A DNA stretch of 64,000 nt from Chrysopilus asiliformis. Its lineage: Eukaryota; Arthropoda; Insecta; Diptera; Rhagionidae. The DNA lies in contig OZ035961.1 of NCBI GenBank assembly GCA_964034945.1, positions 45,868,184 through 45,932,183 of the forward strand, given 5' to 3'. Below, piece after piece: positions 1 through 12,700 of this stretch (its first letter is position 1; each line of letters starts with the position of its first letter). Position numbers and translations under genes: made by a program. The notes beneath the pieces are model-generated. The model saw only the letters and a list, made by a program, of their open reading frames with translations. It was not told the origin of the DNA and searched no databases.

Positions 1-130
1 GACATCCTCATAATTTTGCCTGAAACGGATTTTGTTCTGATCAGAAATTTTCTATCTGCCCCCGTTCTCTAGTCGGTCTCCGTCATGAATACAATACTTT
101 CCCTCTATAGAAGACGAAAGCAAAAGGACC
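1..130 (+). repeat. Partial dispersed repeat (family D)
   Basis: The first 130 bases closely match 51180-51310, sharing stretches such as ATCAGAAATTTTCTATCTGC and ATGAATACAATACTTT. Longer relatives carrying the part with CGTTATAGCTAACGTCACTT lie at 31400-31860, 42880-43220 (reversed), 50600-51310 and 60440-60630. The window edge cuts this copy. The remaining bases up to about 420 are AT-rich with nothing recognisable. Confidence 0.6.
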
Positions 131-423
131 AAATAGCACGACGTGAAATTTTTATGATTTGTGTCGATTGATGAATGAGCTTTTTTTTATAAATTCAATG
201 AGTAGATTTCATAGATTTTAAGAAAAGAAGTCATACACTTCATTAAAAACTTCATGATACCTACGAAAATCTTCATATTAAAATCGTTTTATGCAGCAAC
301 GCGTTAAAATTACAGAGTTTTTTTATTCTTCGGAAAAGTCTATAGTTTTAACTCATTCTATTCATATAGTTTTAACTCGTTTTCATAAAAGGTAAATTAA
401 AATATTCAAAAAAATAAAAATAT

Positions 424-429
424 TTTATT
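424..429 (-). terminator. Candidate polyadenylation signal of the minus-strand Osiris gene
   Basis: AATAAA on the minus strand, about 77 bases past the stop codon of the gene at 506-1320. Position and sequence fit a poly(A) signal, but the region is AT-rich and the hexamer may occur by chance. Confidence 0.45.
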
Positions 430-505
430 CGTAACATAACATATTTAAGTTTTAGTGTCGGATAAACTGATTGTACTATAATAAGGTGGTTTCGTTTCAG
501 TTGAC

Positions 506-1320
506 TTAATGGTATCCCCCATGTGAATAGTCAACTGATTGTGCGTCGTTGTTTAGAGCTGCCGTTCGAACAGCGTTCATAATTGCAGCTAGTAAAGCTC
601 CATTATTTACCATCAGCGTCATTAAAGTGGCCATTTTCAGGGCTGGAAGCATGAAAGGTAAAAAAGTCCCCATCAGAACCGCTGGCAAAACTAGTGCAGG
701 TACTCCCAATTGCATCATAAACTTATACTGTTTTTTTCGTCCGTACGACTCACCGCGATCTAAATAGTGGCAAAAAATATGCGTTAAAAAAATGTATAAA
801 TCCAGTTAAATATACCTTTCTTCAGTGATAGATTAATGGTCTTGGTTTTGCTGGGTACAATTTTTAACGCCATACCGGGAATGAAATGCAATTTTATGTC
901 ACGATCTTTAAAGAAATCTTGAAAACTTGTGAGAAGGCGACTTGTTAACTCGGAATCACTTATGTTCGCATAACTTTTATCCCACAAATTTGGAAGGTTC
1001 AAATGATTGTGTGAAACAGTGTCGAGAAAATCGCGCGTAATATTACCACTGTTGGGGAAATTCGTTCTTCCTTCAATTCTCTGAAGTAGTAACAACTTCA
1101 CGCAACGAAGAATATCGAATTTTTCCATACATTGGAAAATTTGGAATGGTATCGGCGCCCTCATATATGTGGCGCTTTTTTTACCAAAAGATCTTTCAGG
1201 CGTTTCATTAAATTCACTACTCACATTGTCAACATTTGAGTTTTTATGGGAGTCTTTAGGCGTTATTCCAATAACTATAGATAAAAACACTACAAAATGT
1301 ACCAAAATAAGTCGTTTCAT
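506..1320 (-). CDS. Osiris-family (DUF1676) secreted/membrane protein, two exons
   Basis: Predicted 252-aa protein on the minus strand: exon 1 is 1320-816, the intron 815-760 (GT-AG, 56 bases), exon 2 is 759-506. The phase-1 junction joins an Asp codon and keeps the frame. I start at the Met of MKRLILVHFVVFLSIVIG, a clear signal peptide; an in-frame Met six codons upstream would spoil it. A two-cysteine stretch typical of Osiris proteins follows (QCMEKFDILRCVKLLLLQR). After the junction comes a basic patch (GRKKQYK) and a long hydrophobic segment (MMQLGVPALVLPAVLMGTFL and onward), the DUF1676 core. Osiris proteins belong to a clustered insect family linked to cuticle secretion and endosomal trafficking. 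I cannot say which numbered Osiris this is. The C-terminus (SVDYSHGGYH) is short and polar. Confidence 0.85.
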
Positions 1321-2192
1321 TTCGAGATGGGCTCGCACGTAGTTTTCTACTATCGGACACAGTAGTCGAAGGCTGTTGATCGTTTTACGGTCAATGGCAA
1401 ACTGCTGAAGTCATTCAAGATCATCTTTGAGATGCAGAAAATGCACTCGAGTGGCAAATTATGAACAAAGTCTTGGTATTTCCTATACGAGGAAAAACTA
1501 CTCAAGAAAGACGACAAAATATCGAGTAAGAAAAGATTTACGCATGAAAAGAAAATACTGGCAGAAGGTAGTCGACTTACAAGTATTGTCGATTCTGCAA
1601 AGTATCACTAAGAATCATAAAAACAGGTTAAGATCTTGTATTGGGAATCTATGTTAAATCACATCATTCGTTGATATATAAAATTGGGTCAATGTTATCA
1701 CAACATTTGGACGTACAAGGAAAGGTCTCGGGGTCGAACTCTCCGATATTGATGGTTTTTGGAAACGTTGTAGCAGACCGAAAAATAAACGACCCTTATA
1801 TTTATATCGGCCCAGTTTGAGTTTTAAGGGATGTTTTGGAGGGGGTAATTTTGACCGAAAAACCGATTTATAGATAAAAACACTACAAAATGATTTTAGT
1901 TGCAACTAAAATTTTTTGAAAATATCAAATCTAAAATTTAAACATATTTTAATAGGCCTTGAATTTATTTTGTTTTTTAAAAAAAAAAATTGTTGTCGGT
2001 CAATTTGTATTCTTTTGCAATGAAATTTTGATACCAATAAAATTGTGATGTTTCAAAAATGTCTGGTATCCATTTTTATGCAATTTCCATCAGTTATTAG
2101 CCTGAAATAAGAAATTTAATTCTCGTAGCGAAATCGTTCGATTCAAATGTCAATCGGGAATATGGCCCTAAAAAAGTCCCGTAAGGCGTTAA
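1321..2192. other. Upstream flank of the minus-strand Osiris gene; no gene seen
   Basis: AT-rich DNA holding the presumed 5' flank and promoter of the gene at 506-1320. Short open frames at 1427-1657 and 1654-1905 show no recognisable domain, and I treat them as chance. Confidence 0.4.
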
Positions 2193-2930
2193 TAGCGAAA
2201 ACACAATGGCGCGTCAACGCGTTCGTAAGCTTTGACATTTCAGCGCACCAATCACGCTTTGACAATTGAACGCTTTGAAGCGTCTGTGCTAAAACCTAAT
2301 AACGCTTCGTAAGAACTACACGCTTCACTATTTTTATTTCAAATAAAATGGAAATAAAGAGTTTATGTGCATTAAAAAGCATTTGGAAGGCATAGACTTT
2401 GTTGCAGGAGTAGCACACAAAACACATGAATTAAAAACATCAATTGATGATGGTGAATTCAAGAAATAAATATTGAAAGAGATGCGGACGACTTCTTTAT
2501 AAAATAAGTGATTTAAATAAAAGCCACGATGATCCTTAGCATCTTTTAAAGTCACTAGAATAATCGGCGAATATAATTGAATTATTTTTATTTTATTTTT
2601 TGTCTTGTTATTCCGCATTTTTACACAATTTCGATTTTAGATTGCATAAATATGAATTATTTTTCTCTTTTTTAATTAATCGTTCCATAAATGCATCATT
2701 TGCCGCACCATTTTCCAAAAATCACTCACAATACGCAATTTTCATTCAAATTTCAAAGCGCCAACGCGTCTGAAAGTAGAAATTAGGTCTACTCCAAGCG
2801 TCAGGGCGCTTTGAAGCGTCAAGGCGAAGCGCCATTATAAATCGTCCCATAGTAAGCCACGGGTTTTACTTTTGAAGCGTCGAAATGTCAAAGCTTACGC
2901 ACGCCTTGACCCGTCATTGTGTTTTCGCTA
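2193..2930. mobile_element. Non-autonomous PIF/Harbinger-like element, 738 bp
   Basis: Imperfect terminal inverted repeats start TAGCGAAAACACAATG and are mirrored at the right end (CATTGTGTTTTCGCTA); the next about 30 bases of each arm also match with a few changes. The element is flanked by TAA at 2190-2192 and 2931-2933, the 3-bp TWA target duplication of PIF/Harbinger. No transposase is seen. An inner stretch near 2771-2800 (GCGTCTGAAAGTAGAAA) recurs near 24977, hinting at a related element there. Confidence 0.7.
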
Positions 2931-2971
2931 TAAGTCCTATTAAGAGGGTGTAAATACCTTTAATACACGTA

Positions 2972-3243
2972 CACTCAGAAAAATTGAGGCTAACTCGACG
3001 ACCTACATACGGCGTAATTGGCCTCGGGCAGGCGCGCGTTCGCCTGCATGTGGGCAAGTAAAACTGAGTTGACCTGTGGTCGGAGAAATTCTGAAATTAA
3101 GCCACCAGCACGTGAAGTAGGGCATTGGGAGCTGCACGAGTTGACCTTAGATAGGTTAACTCTGACCGCTAGCTGGCTTACAGAAACCTCTGTAAGGTCA
3201 GAGTTAACCTGACAAAAAGTTGACCTGGACATTTTTCTAAGTG
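2972..3243 (-). mobile_element. CACTCAG-type MITE, copy 1 (272 bp)
   Basis: Ends in CACTCAGAAAAAT and its degenerate mirror TTTTTCTAAGTG, flanked by TA on each side (2970-2971, 3244-3245). It is the reverse complement of the copies at 23337-23623 and 63344-63647 and is very similar to them throughout. An internal inverted repeat (GGTTAACTCTGACC / GGTCAGAGTTAACC) makes the right half fold. The TA duplication suggests mobilisation by a Tc1/mariner-type transposase. Confidence 0.75.
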
Positions 3244-3778
3244 TAATTGGATGTCTGGTGGAATTCCAATCTGTTAGGACATAAATTTTTTTTTTCAAGA
3301 AATACGCGACCTTCTAGTGACGTGATACTTCCATGACAGGTATCTCAAAATTAAAGCAGAAATTTCACTAAATAATTCAATAAATAATAAATAATTCAAG
3401 TTTAGGGTTTTAAGAAATAAAATAATTAAAATACAAAAATGCTAAATTACACACAAAAAATTAATTTTTTGCAACGATTTTGGGATTTAGTGCACCGTTA
3501 CTAATTTCCTTTCTCAAAATATCGGTGTTTTACATACTTCTCATTTGCATAATTGAAAATTAGATCCAGTGTCTGTAAAATGGCGACTAATTTTAGCCTC
3601 TGGAGACTCCCTCTTCTTTAAAGGTATTACAAATTTTCTGGACAACCCCTTACGACTTTGTATATAAAACTTCCACCTATAATGTGCCAATTTTGTAAAT
3701 AACTAATAAATAAATAATTTTATAATCACAAAAATTATGAAATAGCACTGCTGACATATGAATTTTTTAACTTTTTCA

Positions 3779-5340
3779 TGACAAATTTCAACCTTTTAGG
3801 TTTACCAAAACAGCTTACCTGAGCGCTTCTGAATCAAGTAGAGCATTATTTCAAAAATGCCTTTCCGTCTGTCAGTCTGTGTACAAGATTTATCAAAAAA
3901 AAATAGACTTATGAAATTTTTTAGGCGTGTGTGGTTCTGGAATGGAACGATCGTATTAACTTTTGGTGGAAATCCGTTAACCGTCAATAACCAAAATGGC
4001 GGCTTTTAAAAATCGCAATTTCGTTTTTCGCGATTTACTCCGAAAATACGCATTTTTCAGTAGTCTTACGTATAATAGAAGTTGGAAACAATAAAATTTC
4101 CCAAATTTCTCTGCGTATCTTAACACGTTGGCTGCCATCACGGAAGCGAAAAATGCGGTTCCAGAGGCCAGTTAAAATATTTTAATAAATTTCCGAGATA
4201 TATCGCAATGTACCGCTTGTGGCTTTACATTGGACTTACAAAATTGATGAGCCAAATATCAAAAAAAGTTTCCCACGACATCTACTATTTTTTCCAAAAG
4301 TTTCATACAGTTCTGTGCATTTAATACTTTACCACGCAGCTTACTAAAGTAAAGTGATGTGAGACCACATGTGTCTCACACGGCGTGAGGAGTCCATTTT
4401 AATGTAAGACCACGTTCGTCTCACATGACAGTTAACGTGTTAAGCCATTATCGAGATAAGCCAATATATAAAACATAACAAAAGCTATAATTGCCAATCT
4501 GGCAATTATTGAAAACCCGTACGGTGATATGGCATTGTTCGAAGTTTAATTGAACAGCGAACAGTAGTATCAAAATTCCTCTTTGAAGTGAAACTTATCG
4601 TTTCGTTAATGGTCCCTTTTTGGCCATTAACGAACTTAGCCTTGCACTTTACAAAAAACGAATCTGCGTAAAATTTCAAGTCTCTAGCTCAACCCGTGCG
4701 CCCGCAATCCGCACCACAGACCGACAGACGGACAGATGGACATGCAAAATTCAATTTTTTTTTATCATTCTAAACACACTGGTGTAATTCATTTTTTTTT
4801 TGTGTGATGACGGGATCTTGGCGTTACGAACGGTAAGGCAAATTTAATATACCCTTTGGTTTCACCATACGGGGATAAAAAACAGTGTTTTACGATTATC
4901 TCGAAAAATGCCGGTTTTTGCTGGCTGTATATATCAGATGAATCAATGAGAATGGCGTTCTCCACAATTTTATCTTTGACCGCTATCCGTTACTAAGATA
5001 TTTTCTTTAAAATGTAAAAAATTGATTTTCGCAAATTGCTTGCAAACTAACGATTTTTCGAAGAAAACCGTTAAATGAAGAATTAAAGATATTGAAATTG
5101 TCCGTAAAGATACTAATATTGTGAATCAATATCTTTTACCGTTATCGAGATATTTCAGATTTTGTAAAATAAAAATTCATATTTTTATATAAGCTAAAAT
5201 CTTATTCGTCGGGTTTTACTGTAAATTGCGCTAGAAAGAAGATTTTGTATAAGAAAGTCATGTGATATTCACATCAGATATTTTTCTTTGAATTCTAGAA
5301 TAGTTGGACCGTGTGGTCTTTTTAAGGTATTACAAGTTAC
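3779..5340. repeat. Dispersed GTCAGTCT-type repeat, interrupted
   Basis: The stretch 3779-4090 (CCGTCTGTCAGTCTGTGTAC, then AACTTTTGGTGGAAATCCGT and CCAAAATGGCGGCTTTT) and 4890-5330 (ATGAATCAATGAGAATGGCG onward) matches 20080-20900 in the same order. In that other copy the two halves are contiguous, so 4090-4890 here is inserted material, part of it the DINE-like copy at 4471-4881. No coding capacity recognised. Bases 3244-3778 before it are AT-rich with nothing recognisable. Confidence 0.6.
4471..4881 (-). mobile_element. DINE-like (Helentron-associated) repeat, family A copy 1
   Basis: Read on the minus strand it starts TTTATCCCCGTATGGTGAAA, holds a GTCC/GTCT-type core and ends in a strong hairpin (ATAATTGCCA, 3-base loop, TGGCAATTAT) followed by AGCTTTTGTTATG. 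An internal ACCCGTACGGTGA / TCACCATACGG pair acts as subterminal inverted repeats. This start, microsatellite core and end hairpin match the build of DINE-1/HINE elements; the assignment is by structure, not by database match. Confidence 0.6.
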
Positions 5341-6719
5341 TGATAAACAAGTTGACAACAGCAAAATTCGATACATTAAATTACAACCCGTTCTGGAGGA
5401 CTTTCAACCGTTTCTAGCACAGTGCCATAATAACCTACATTTATGATTAGCGAAAACGTAAAAAAAAAATCGAGACATTTCTGCATTGCTGATATGGTAT
5501 CAAATATTTTTTATCTTTTTAATTGTCAATGCGCTTAGTATGATGTGCGATAAAAAGCGATAAAAATTCTTAAAAAATCACTCGCATCAGTAATATTTAA
5601 TACCTTTTTCACACAATACCAGATCATTCATAATAAACTTGTCAACAAGCTGTCTTACAGTTAAAATCAATAGAAAAAGTGCGAAATTGAACGGAGAACA
5701 AAATAATAAAAATGGATAAAAACAGTAAAGAGCATCAATTCTTCTCGCATAGTTGGGTTAGATAAAACTTGTTTGGTCGATCACTGAATAGGAAAAATCT
5801 TATATTGTTCTTGGCCAATGATTAAGTTGATGGATACGTTGGCCAATTAACTCGGATTTTCTTGCGTTTCTGCATATTTTCTTCGCGTGCATGCAATTCG
5901 ACTTGGCGTGTCGATACATTTTCGTGTTAATGTGACTTAAATGCTGCAATTCTATCACATTACAGGCTTTATTTGTTACAATGACGTCATTTGAGGAAAA
6001 TCAGCTTGAAACACAAAACTATTGCAATACAACTTTTCCTGGAGGAATGCTTTTCCTATTTGACCAAATACGAATATAGCCGAAAATGTTGGATTAAATT
6101 GAAGTTTCACTTGAAATTTCATGTTCAATGTCAAACTGAAATGGTAATCGAATCGCTTGAATATTTTCTAAATTCATTATTATAAAGTTCCGATTGTGTC
6201 TCGGCAAAGTATTGGTTGCGCTAGACCAAATAATAATTGGACAAAGCCGTTTCATTGATTAAATGCTATACGATTTGGTGGACTAAGGATAGCATAAGAA
6301 GACTCAAGAAGTACCTACTGACAAATTGATATTCATCGCATGTTATGACAGTATAGAAGAAACATAATCCAGTCCGTCTCAAAGATATGATACGTGCCTT
6401 AGTTAGAATTGTATGGAATGGACAGTGACTACTTTTGGAGCCGATACATATTTGAAAAAGAAAAACTTTAGTGCGTGAGCTGGCGGATAGACGGGTGGGT
6501 GGTGTCACACTTTTACTGTATTGTCGTCGATTTTTTGATTGTCGATACATCGGTTTGCCCTAAAGTTTAATCGTCGAAATGCGGGAGAATTTGAATAAAA
6601 AACGTTTGGCGTCAATTAGTTTCAATCAAAACGCATTGATCGGTCATCGGTTAAACACCTTGGCAACGGGCTTAATTATCGTCTATAATCCTAATACAAT
6701 AATTTGTATAGTGTGAAAA
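5341..6719. other. No gene recognised; 5' flank of the small Osiris-like gene
   Basis: AT-rich DNA. Open frames at 5991-6185 (+) and 6266-6550 (-) have no recognisable domain. The last few hundred bases probably contain the promoter and 5' UTR of the gene starting at 6720, but I cannot place a start site. Confidence 0.35.
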
Positions 6720-9700
6720 ATGGCAGCCGTCCAAAAAGTGATTCTCTCTATTGTCGTTTTGTGTTGTTTCCTGCAATGTGGATTATCCCAGGAAACCGAT
6801 AGTGATTCCAGTGTCGCAGGCATGTTATATAATTTGTGGTTTTGATTATTGAGAGTGATTTTAAATCCTTTTTTTCGTGAAATTGCAGAGGGGCGTACAT
6901 TCGGACATCATTTCTTAAAACGATTAAGCTTCGCTGTGATTCCAGCTGCTTTCGTTGTTGGCGTTGTTACCACTTTATTGGCGGCATTGACTGTTGTCTC
7001 AATGAAAGGATTAGGCGTTGGGGTGAGTAAATTTTCAAAAACTGATAGCTTATATCAAACATCACCTACTCTTGATGTTATATCACAAAATTAAACAAAC
7101 AATCATATAACAATATGAAATAAGTATAACAGTAGATCTTAAGGTGCCGCTCCACATGAGAGTAAATGCCGGCGAGAACCTATCGAGATTTCTCGATAGC
7201 AGCTACTCGCCAATGGACACGTCTCTGAGAGTCTCTCGCAGAAACTCGCGAGCTAGTTTCTGCGAGCTGTCAAAAGTGATTCTACACTCTAGTCGACACG
7301 CACCCACTGAACTCTCGGGGAGTTACTCGCCATCAGGGATCCCGTTTACACTACTATCGTAGTTTTACACTACTATTTCCTAACACTACTTACACTACTG
7401 AAAAACTCAAAACACTACCTTTTTCGCCCTATAAAAAACGTGCTACAAAGAAAGTTAATTTCTAGATTTGAAAAGTTCATTTATCTGGGGATAATTAAAA
7501 AATATGTAATCATTCAGATTATTTATCTAAAATATAAACGCACTCAATTCTTGAACAAAAGGGACATATAATAGTTAATTCCTTCCTTTAATTTTAATTT
7601 GAAAAAAAATTTAATTTTTGTAATAATATAAAAATGTACTCATATGATATGCAATAAAACATTAGACGGTAACATTCAAAATGTGTGGTCTCAATACAAC
7701 TCTAAATGACTGTTAAAAAAGTTGACACTACTGAAATCCCTCTGACACTACTATTTTTCGATCAGCAACACTCCGCTTTTCACTTTTGGGGTGGGAACCC
7801 TGCTCGCCATATACGAACGGCGTTTGAATTTCGCTAGTAGCTCTCGAGAACTCGCCAAAGCAAGATGTCAAAAAATCAAGATATTGGTCTTCAAAAGAGA
7901 AAAATCGCCGAAATTAACTCTCAAATGGACAACCTTCTGCGAGTGGTTCTCGAGAGTTTTTGAGAGTTACTCGCGTATTTACTCTCATGTGGAGCGACAC
8001 CTTTAGTATATTATGAAATTTAAAAGCTCCTAAAAAAAGTTTGCCCGAAGTGATTTGTACAAGACTAATATTTGTATCCGATGTTCGAGCGGGAAACATT
8101 TTTTTTTACAAAACAAAAACTTCTGGAATATAATTTAGATTATTTTTTGTGTTTAACCATTGAACCATTTCTGATTCATGATTTTCTCGACCACCTTCTA
8201 GCAATGAATAATCCTATTGGAATTTCTCGGCTTATATGTCTCCAAAAACAAAAAAATAATATAACAAAAATATTATATGATTTTTGTGGATGTTTTCACA
8301 CCCATTTCCCCCCAATAGGTCAGGCATGTCTGCCCTGAAAACCCATCAGGAGCCTGTTTCTGGTATGAAAGCTGGCTCACCATCATCAGAGCCTGCTTTT
8401 CCAGCTTCCACGCAGGCTTACAGGCTTTTTGTGGAGTAAAAATCGATTCGAGTATTTATACTCCGATGCCACAAACCTTGTGCGAATTATAAGGTTAAGG
8501 CAACAAAGCTCCATCAAGCCAGAGAGAATAAACTATTTTTTGTGTTTAACCATTGAACCATTTCTGATTTAGATTTACAATTGCCAGGCGTCATAAAAAA
8601 AAGTTGCAATTGCCAGGCACCAATTGTCAAATATTCTCTATGAGGATAGACAAAATTAAAAAAAAATCCATTTGTACAGAAAGGAAGGAGTGGTCCGATT
8701 GGATTTTGACGTATGAAACGTTTACCGTTTTCGAGAAAATCGCAAAAACTATTTCATTTATATGGAAAAGGGAGGAAGGAGTTGTCAAACAGGGTTTAGA
8801 TGAATGGATAACTTATGTAAAATTTTATTCTAATAAATTTTTTAATACGACTAACCGTTTTCGAGAAAATAGAAAAAAAAGTATTCAATTTGTATGGGGG
8901 TGGCGAGAAGGAGTGGTCCAACTGGATTTTGATGTACAGTAATTCCTCCCACTGCGCGGTTTCTAACTGCGCGGTTTCGCAACTGCGCGGTTAAGTATTT
9001 AATACCAAAATTTCGAACTGCGCGGTAAAAATTTCCCAGCTGCGCGGTTTTTTTATAATTTTCGTTAAAAAAAACATGTTTCTAACCCCAAAATTTCATA
9101 CGAAGTAAGGTTCACAGTGCGCGGTTTCGGTTTGCGCGCCCGTTTTGTGGAACGTATCTACCGCGCAGTTGGAGGGATTACTGTATAGATAAAATATGTA
9201 AAATCATATTTAAACACATTTGACCTTTCTAAATTTTTCAATACGACTCACCGTTTTCGACAAAATAGTAAAAAACTGTTCTATTTGTATGGGGCAGGGG
9301 AGAAGGAATGGTTCGATTTTGCGGAGAAACGCAACTGTAAAAAATTTCAAGTCTCTAGCTCTAGATACTTTTGGTGTTCACAGACAGACAGCCGGACGGA
9401 CAGACAGATAGACATGCGGAAATCTAAATCTTTTGTCATACCAAACACCCATGTTACACACATGTTTGTGTCGGTGCGTTACAAACGGTATATAAAAGTC
9501 AAATATCCACCGTGTTTATACTCTATACCAATTGTCGGACACAAAAATGAACTACAAAAGGGTGTTTGTTGTGATAAAAGATTTCGATTTTCGCATGTCC
9601 GTCCGTCTGTCTGTTAACACAATAACTTTCGAAAGGATTGAGCTAGTGACTTATCTGTTGAAAAGGGTTTTCGTAAATAGCCTGGCTAAGTTCTCGGACG

Positions 9701-12700
9701 GGCAAAATCGGGCGATTCCTTGGCCCCTCCCCCAATTTTCTGGAATACGGTGAATCAAACCGAAAAATTTATGTGGTCAAAATATATTTAGAATATGATT
9801 TTTCATAACTCTTTCATACACAAAAATTCAGTTAGATCATTCCTTTTCCCCTCCCCCGTACAAAATAAATAGATTTTTGCGATTTTTTTTCGAAAATCGT
9901 GCATCGTATCGAAAGATTTGTAAAAACAAAATTTGTTTAGAATATGATTTTACATAACAGTTCCATACATCAAAATGCAATCGGACTACTCCTTCCTCTC
10001 TGTTTCATATAAATTGATTTTTTTAAATAAAAATTTTGTCTGTGCTCATATAGAAATTGGACGATTGGCCCCTCGCAATTGTAGCTTTTATTATGTTTTT
10101 AATTTAATTTGTCAATAAAATGATGTTTTTGCATAAGAAGTTGTGAGAAAGGGATCCCATGGAATTTTGATCTATAACAACGATATGTAAAATTCCATTA
10201 TGAATACTTTTGGTTTCTATAAGTTTCTCGAAATGACGAACTGTTTTCAAGGAAATTACAATACAAAAAGTAATTTTTGTTAGTTTGGGGCCTCCCCAAA
10301 TGTTTTAATCTGCTTATATCATTAGTTTAACTGTGAAGTTTCGTGACATTCCTTCTAACTGTTTTCAAACTTATGAACAAACAAAAAAGTCAAAATTTAA
10401 ATTTTGATGTTAATTGTCTTCACGACTTATGTCAACTGATAACGTCACGAGCTTTTGAGACTATCCTCAATATTTTTCATACTTTAGAGCACCTCTGATA
10501 TTCTTAAAGTCTGACTATCCTTTGAAATTAATCATTGTAGAATTTTTTTGTAATTTTATTTTTAGAGACTTGGCATACTGAATGCGTTGCGTTGCCTTTT
10601 ATCCATTCTTTAAAAACTTCTTAAAGGAAACAGATGTACAGTGATCCCCCGCCATACGGACGCTCGTTTAACGGAAATTCGAAGTTACGGACATGACTAA
10701 TATAGGAACAAATTCGCTATACGGATAAAAAAATTCGCTATTACGGACAAAAAAAATTTTTTTTTGAATCACAGAAAAAAATCAAGAAAAAGTCCTCCAT
10801 AATTATGTTGTATTTATTGTAAATGTACATACTTAATTTCTCCGAAATTTCTGACACATTTTGTGTATACACAAAAGAGAATTAAAAAAAGGCAATAAAA
10901 AACTGCAGTGCGGTGCATTTTTTAAAAATCTATTTGCTATTCTTAAGCGAGAACTTCAATTGGGCAGAGGCAGCAGCAGAGGCAGAAGCAGAAGCAGAAT
11001 CTGCTTTCTGTCCCACAATGAAATTTGAATTCTGACGAAACTAGCAGAAACCTACGTAGAAACAGCTACGTTTTTTTGTCCGCGGCATGATTTGTCCCAT
11101 AATATTTTGTTGGTTTTAACATATTCAATTGATTTATGCTCCATTTCAAGTAGTATAAATTTTTTTTTCTATAATTATATAGTTTTCTCATTATTCTCGT
11201 GGTTAAATAATTATTTTAATATATTATACTAATCTGTTTCGTATTACGGATTTTTTTGGTACGCATCTATCTATTTTTAATACGATCTTATACTAAAATA
11301 GGTTTCTTTTTACGGACATTTCTATTGATTGGAACACATCTATTTATTCCCAGTACAATCTCATACTAAAATAGGTTTCGTTTTACGGATTTTCGATATA
11401 CGGACAGTTTCCGTGGAACGCATCCCGTCCGTAAAGCGGGGGATTACTGTACTTCAATAGTTTCTACCGATTTGTAATTTTCAATATAAAAAATCTTACT
11501 CTTACCGTTCATATGTTCAAATTTTTAAAAACATTTCTAACGCCGGTGGTTATCCAACTTTTATGAATGAGTCTATCAATGACTCTAAAAACATCAGAAT
11601 GCTGGGCATGGAAATAAATGAGAAGCTCCAATGGAGCAAAGGAAGCGTCGCAGTGCCAAGGCTTTCTGGGACGCAGCAAAAAATATTTCGCACCAATCGA
11701 CGTGCTTAGCATCTACAAGACCTGCATTCGACCGAGACTTGAGTATAATTCGCACATTTGGGCTGGAGCACCAAAAACTGTCCTGCAACTGCTGGACCGA
11801 ATTCAAAAACGTGTGATCCGACTGATTGGAGACAAGTCTTTGACAGATTTATTACCGTCTCTCGCTCTGTTGGGATACTCAGCATATTCTATAGATATTT
11901 CCATCGGAAATGTTCCACCGAAATTTCCTAATTTATTCCTCCACTGTATGTTTTCCCTAGACCCTCTCGTGCAGCTGCACACGCGCACGACTTCTTCCTT
12001 GAGCCTCCCCGTTTTCGTACAGTAAAGTATTGGAGTTCCTTCATTCTGCGAACAACAAGACTTTGGAACGATTTACCATCTGATGTATTCCCCCCGGACT
12101 ATAATCTGCAAAACTTCAAGGAGAACAAAAATCGGCATCTATTTTTGTCCTTCCGACCATCCTGAGCTTTGCTTCGGCATTAAAGGGTCTTCCCCTAAGC
12201 TCTGGCTGGAACTATAAAAAAAAACTTACCCATTAGAGCAAATCGACAAAAAAAATTGTTTATCACCAAATTTGTATCAACTCTATTTCATCAACTCGCT
12301 AGTTTTTATCGACATTTGGTATCAAATATAAAAATTTGGTAGATGTTTCGTTTAAATTTGTTAAAATATGTTAGTATTATTTTGACATTTCAAACCAAAT
12401 ATTGATAATATGCGGGTTGATAAAAACTTAGTGTGAAAGATTTTGATAAACAAGTCATTTCACATAAATCCTTAAATTTTTTACCGTGTTTTTTTTTTTA
12501 AATTCAACAAATGTTTTAAAGAAATAAGTGCTTAAAATTTTTTTTTTTTTGAAAATTAAACAATTTCCGTTGAAAATTACTTTTTTTTTAAATTCAACAT
12601 TCGTTTAACTTTAAGCAAAAAATGTTAAGCAAGAAACGAATTTCGAAATTTTTTAAATGTAAAATTACTTTAATTTATTGAATAAATATTGAAGTAAAAT

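Noticed and set aside
2990..3298. 102-aa minus-strand frame, and similar frames at 3018, 23300, 23368 and 63434
   Set aside because: All lie in the CACTCAG-type MITE; the peptides are just the repeat read in frame.
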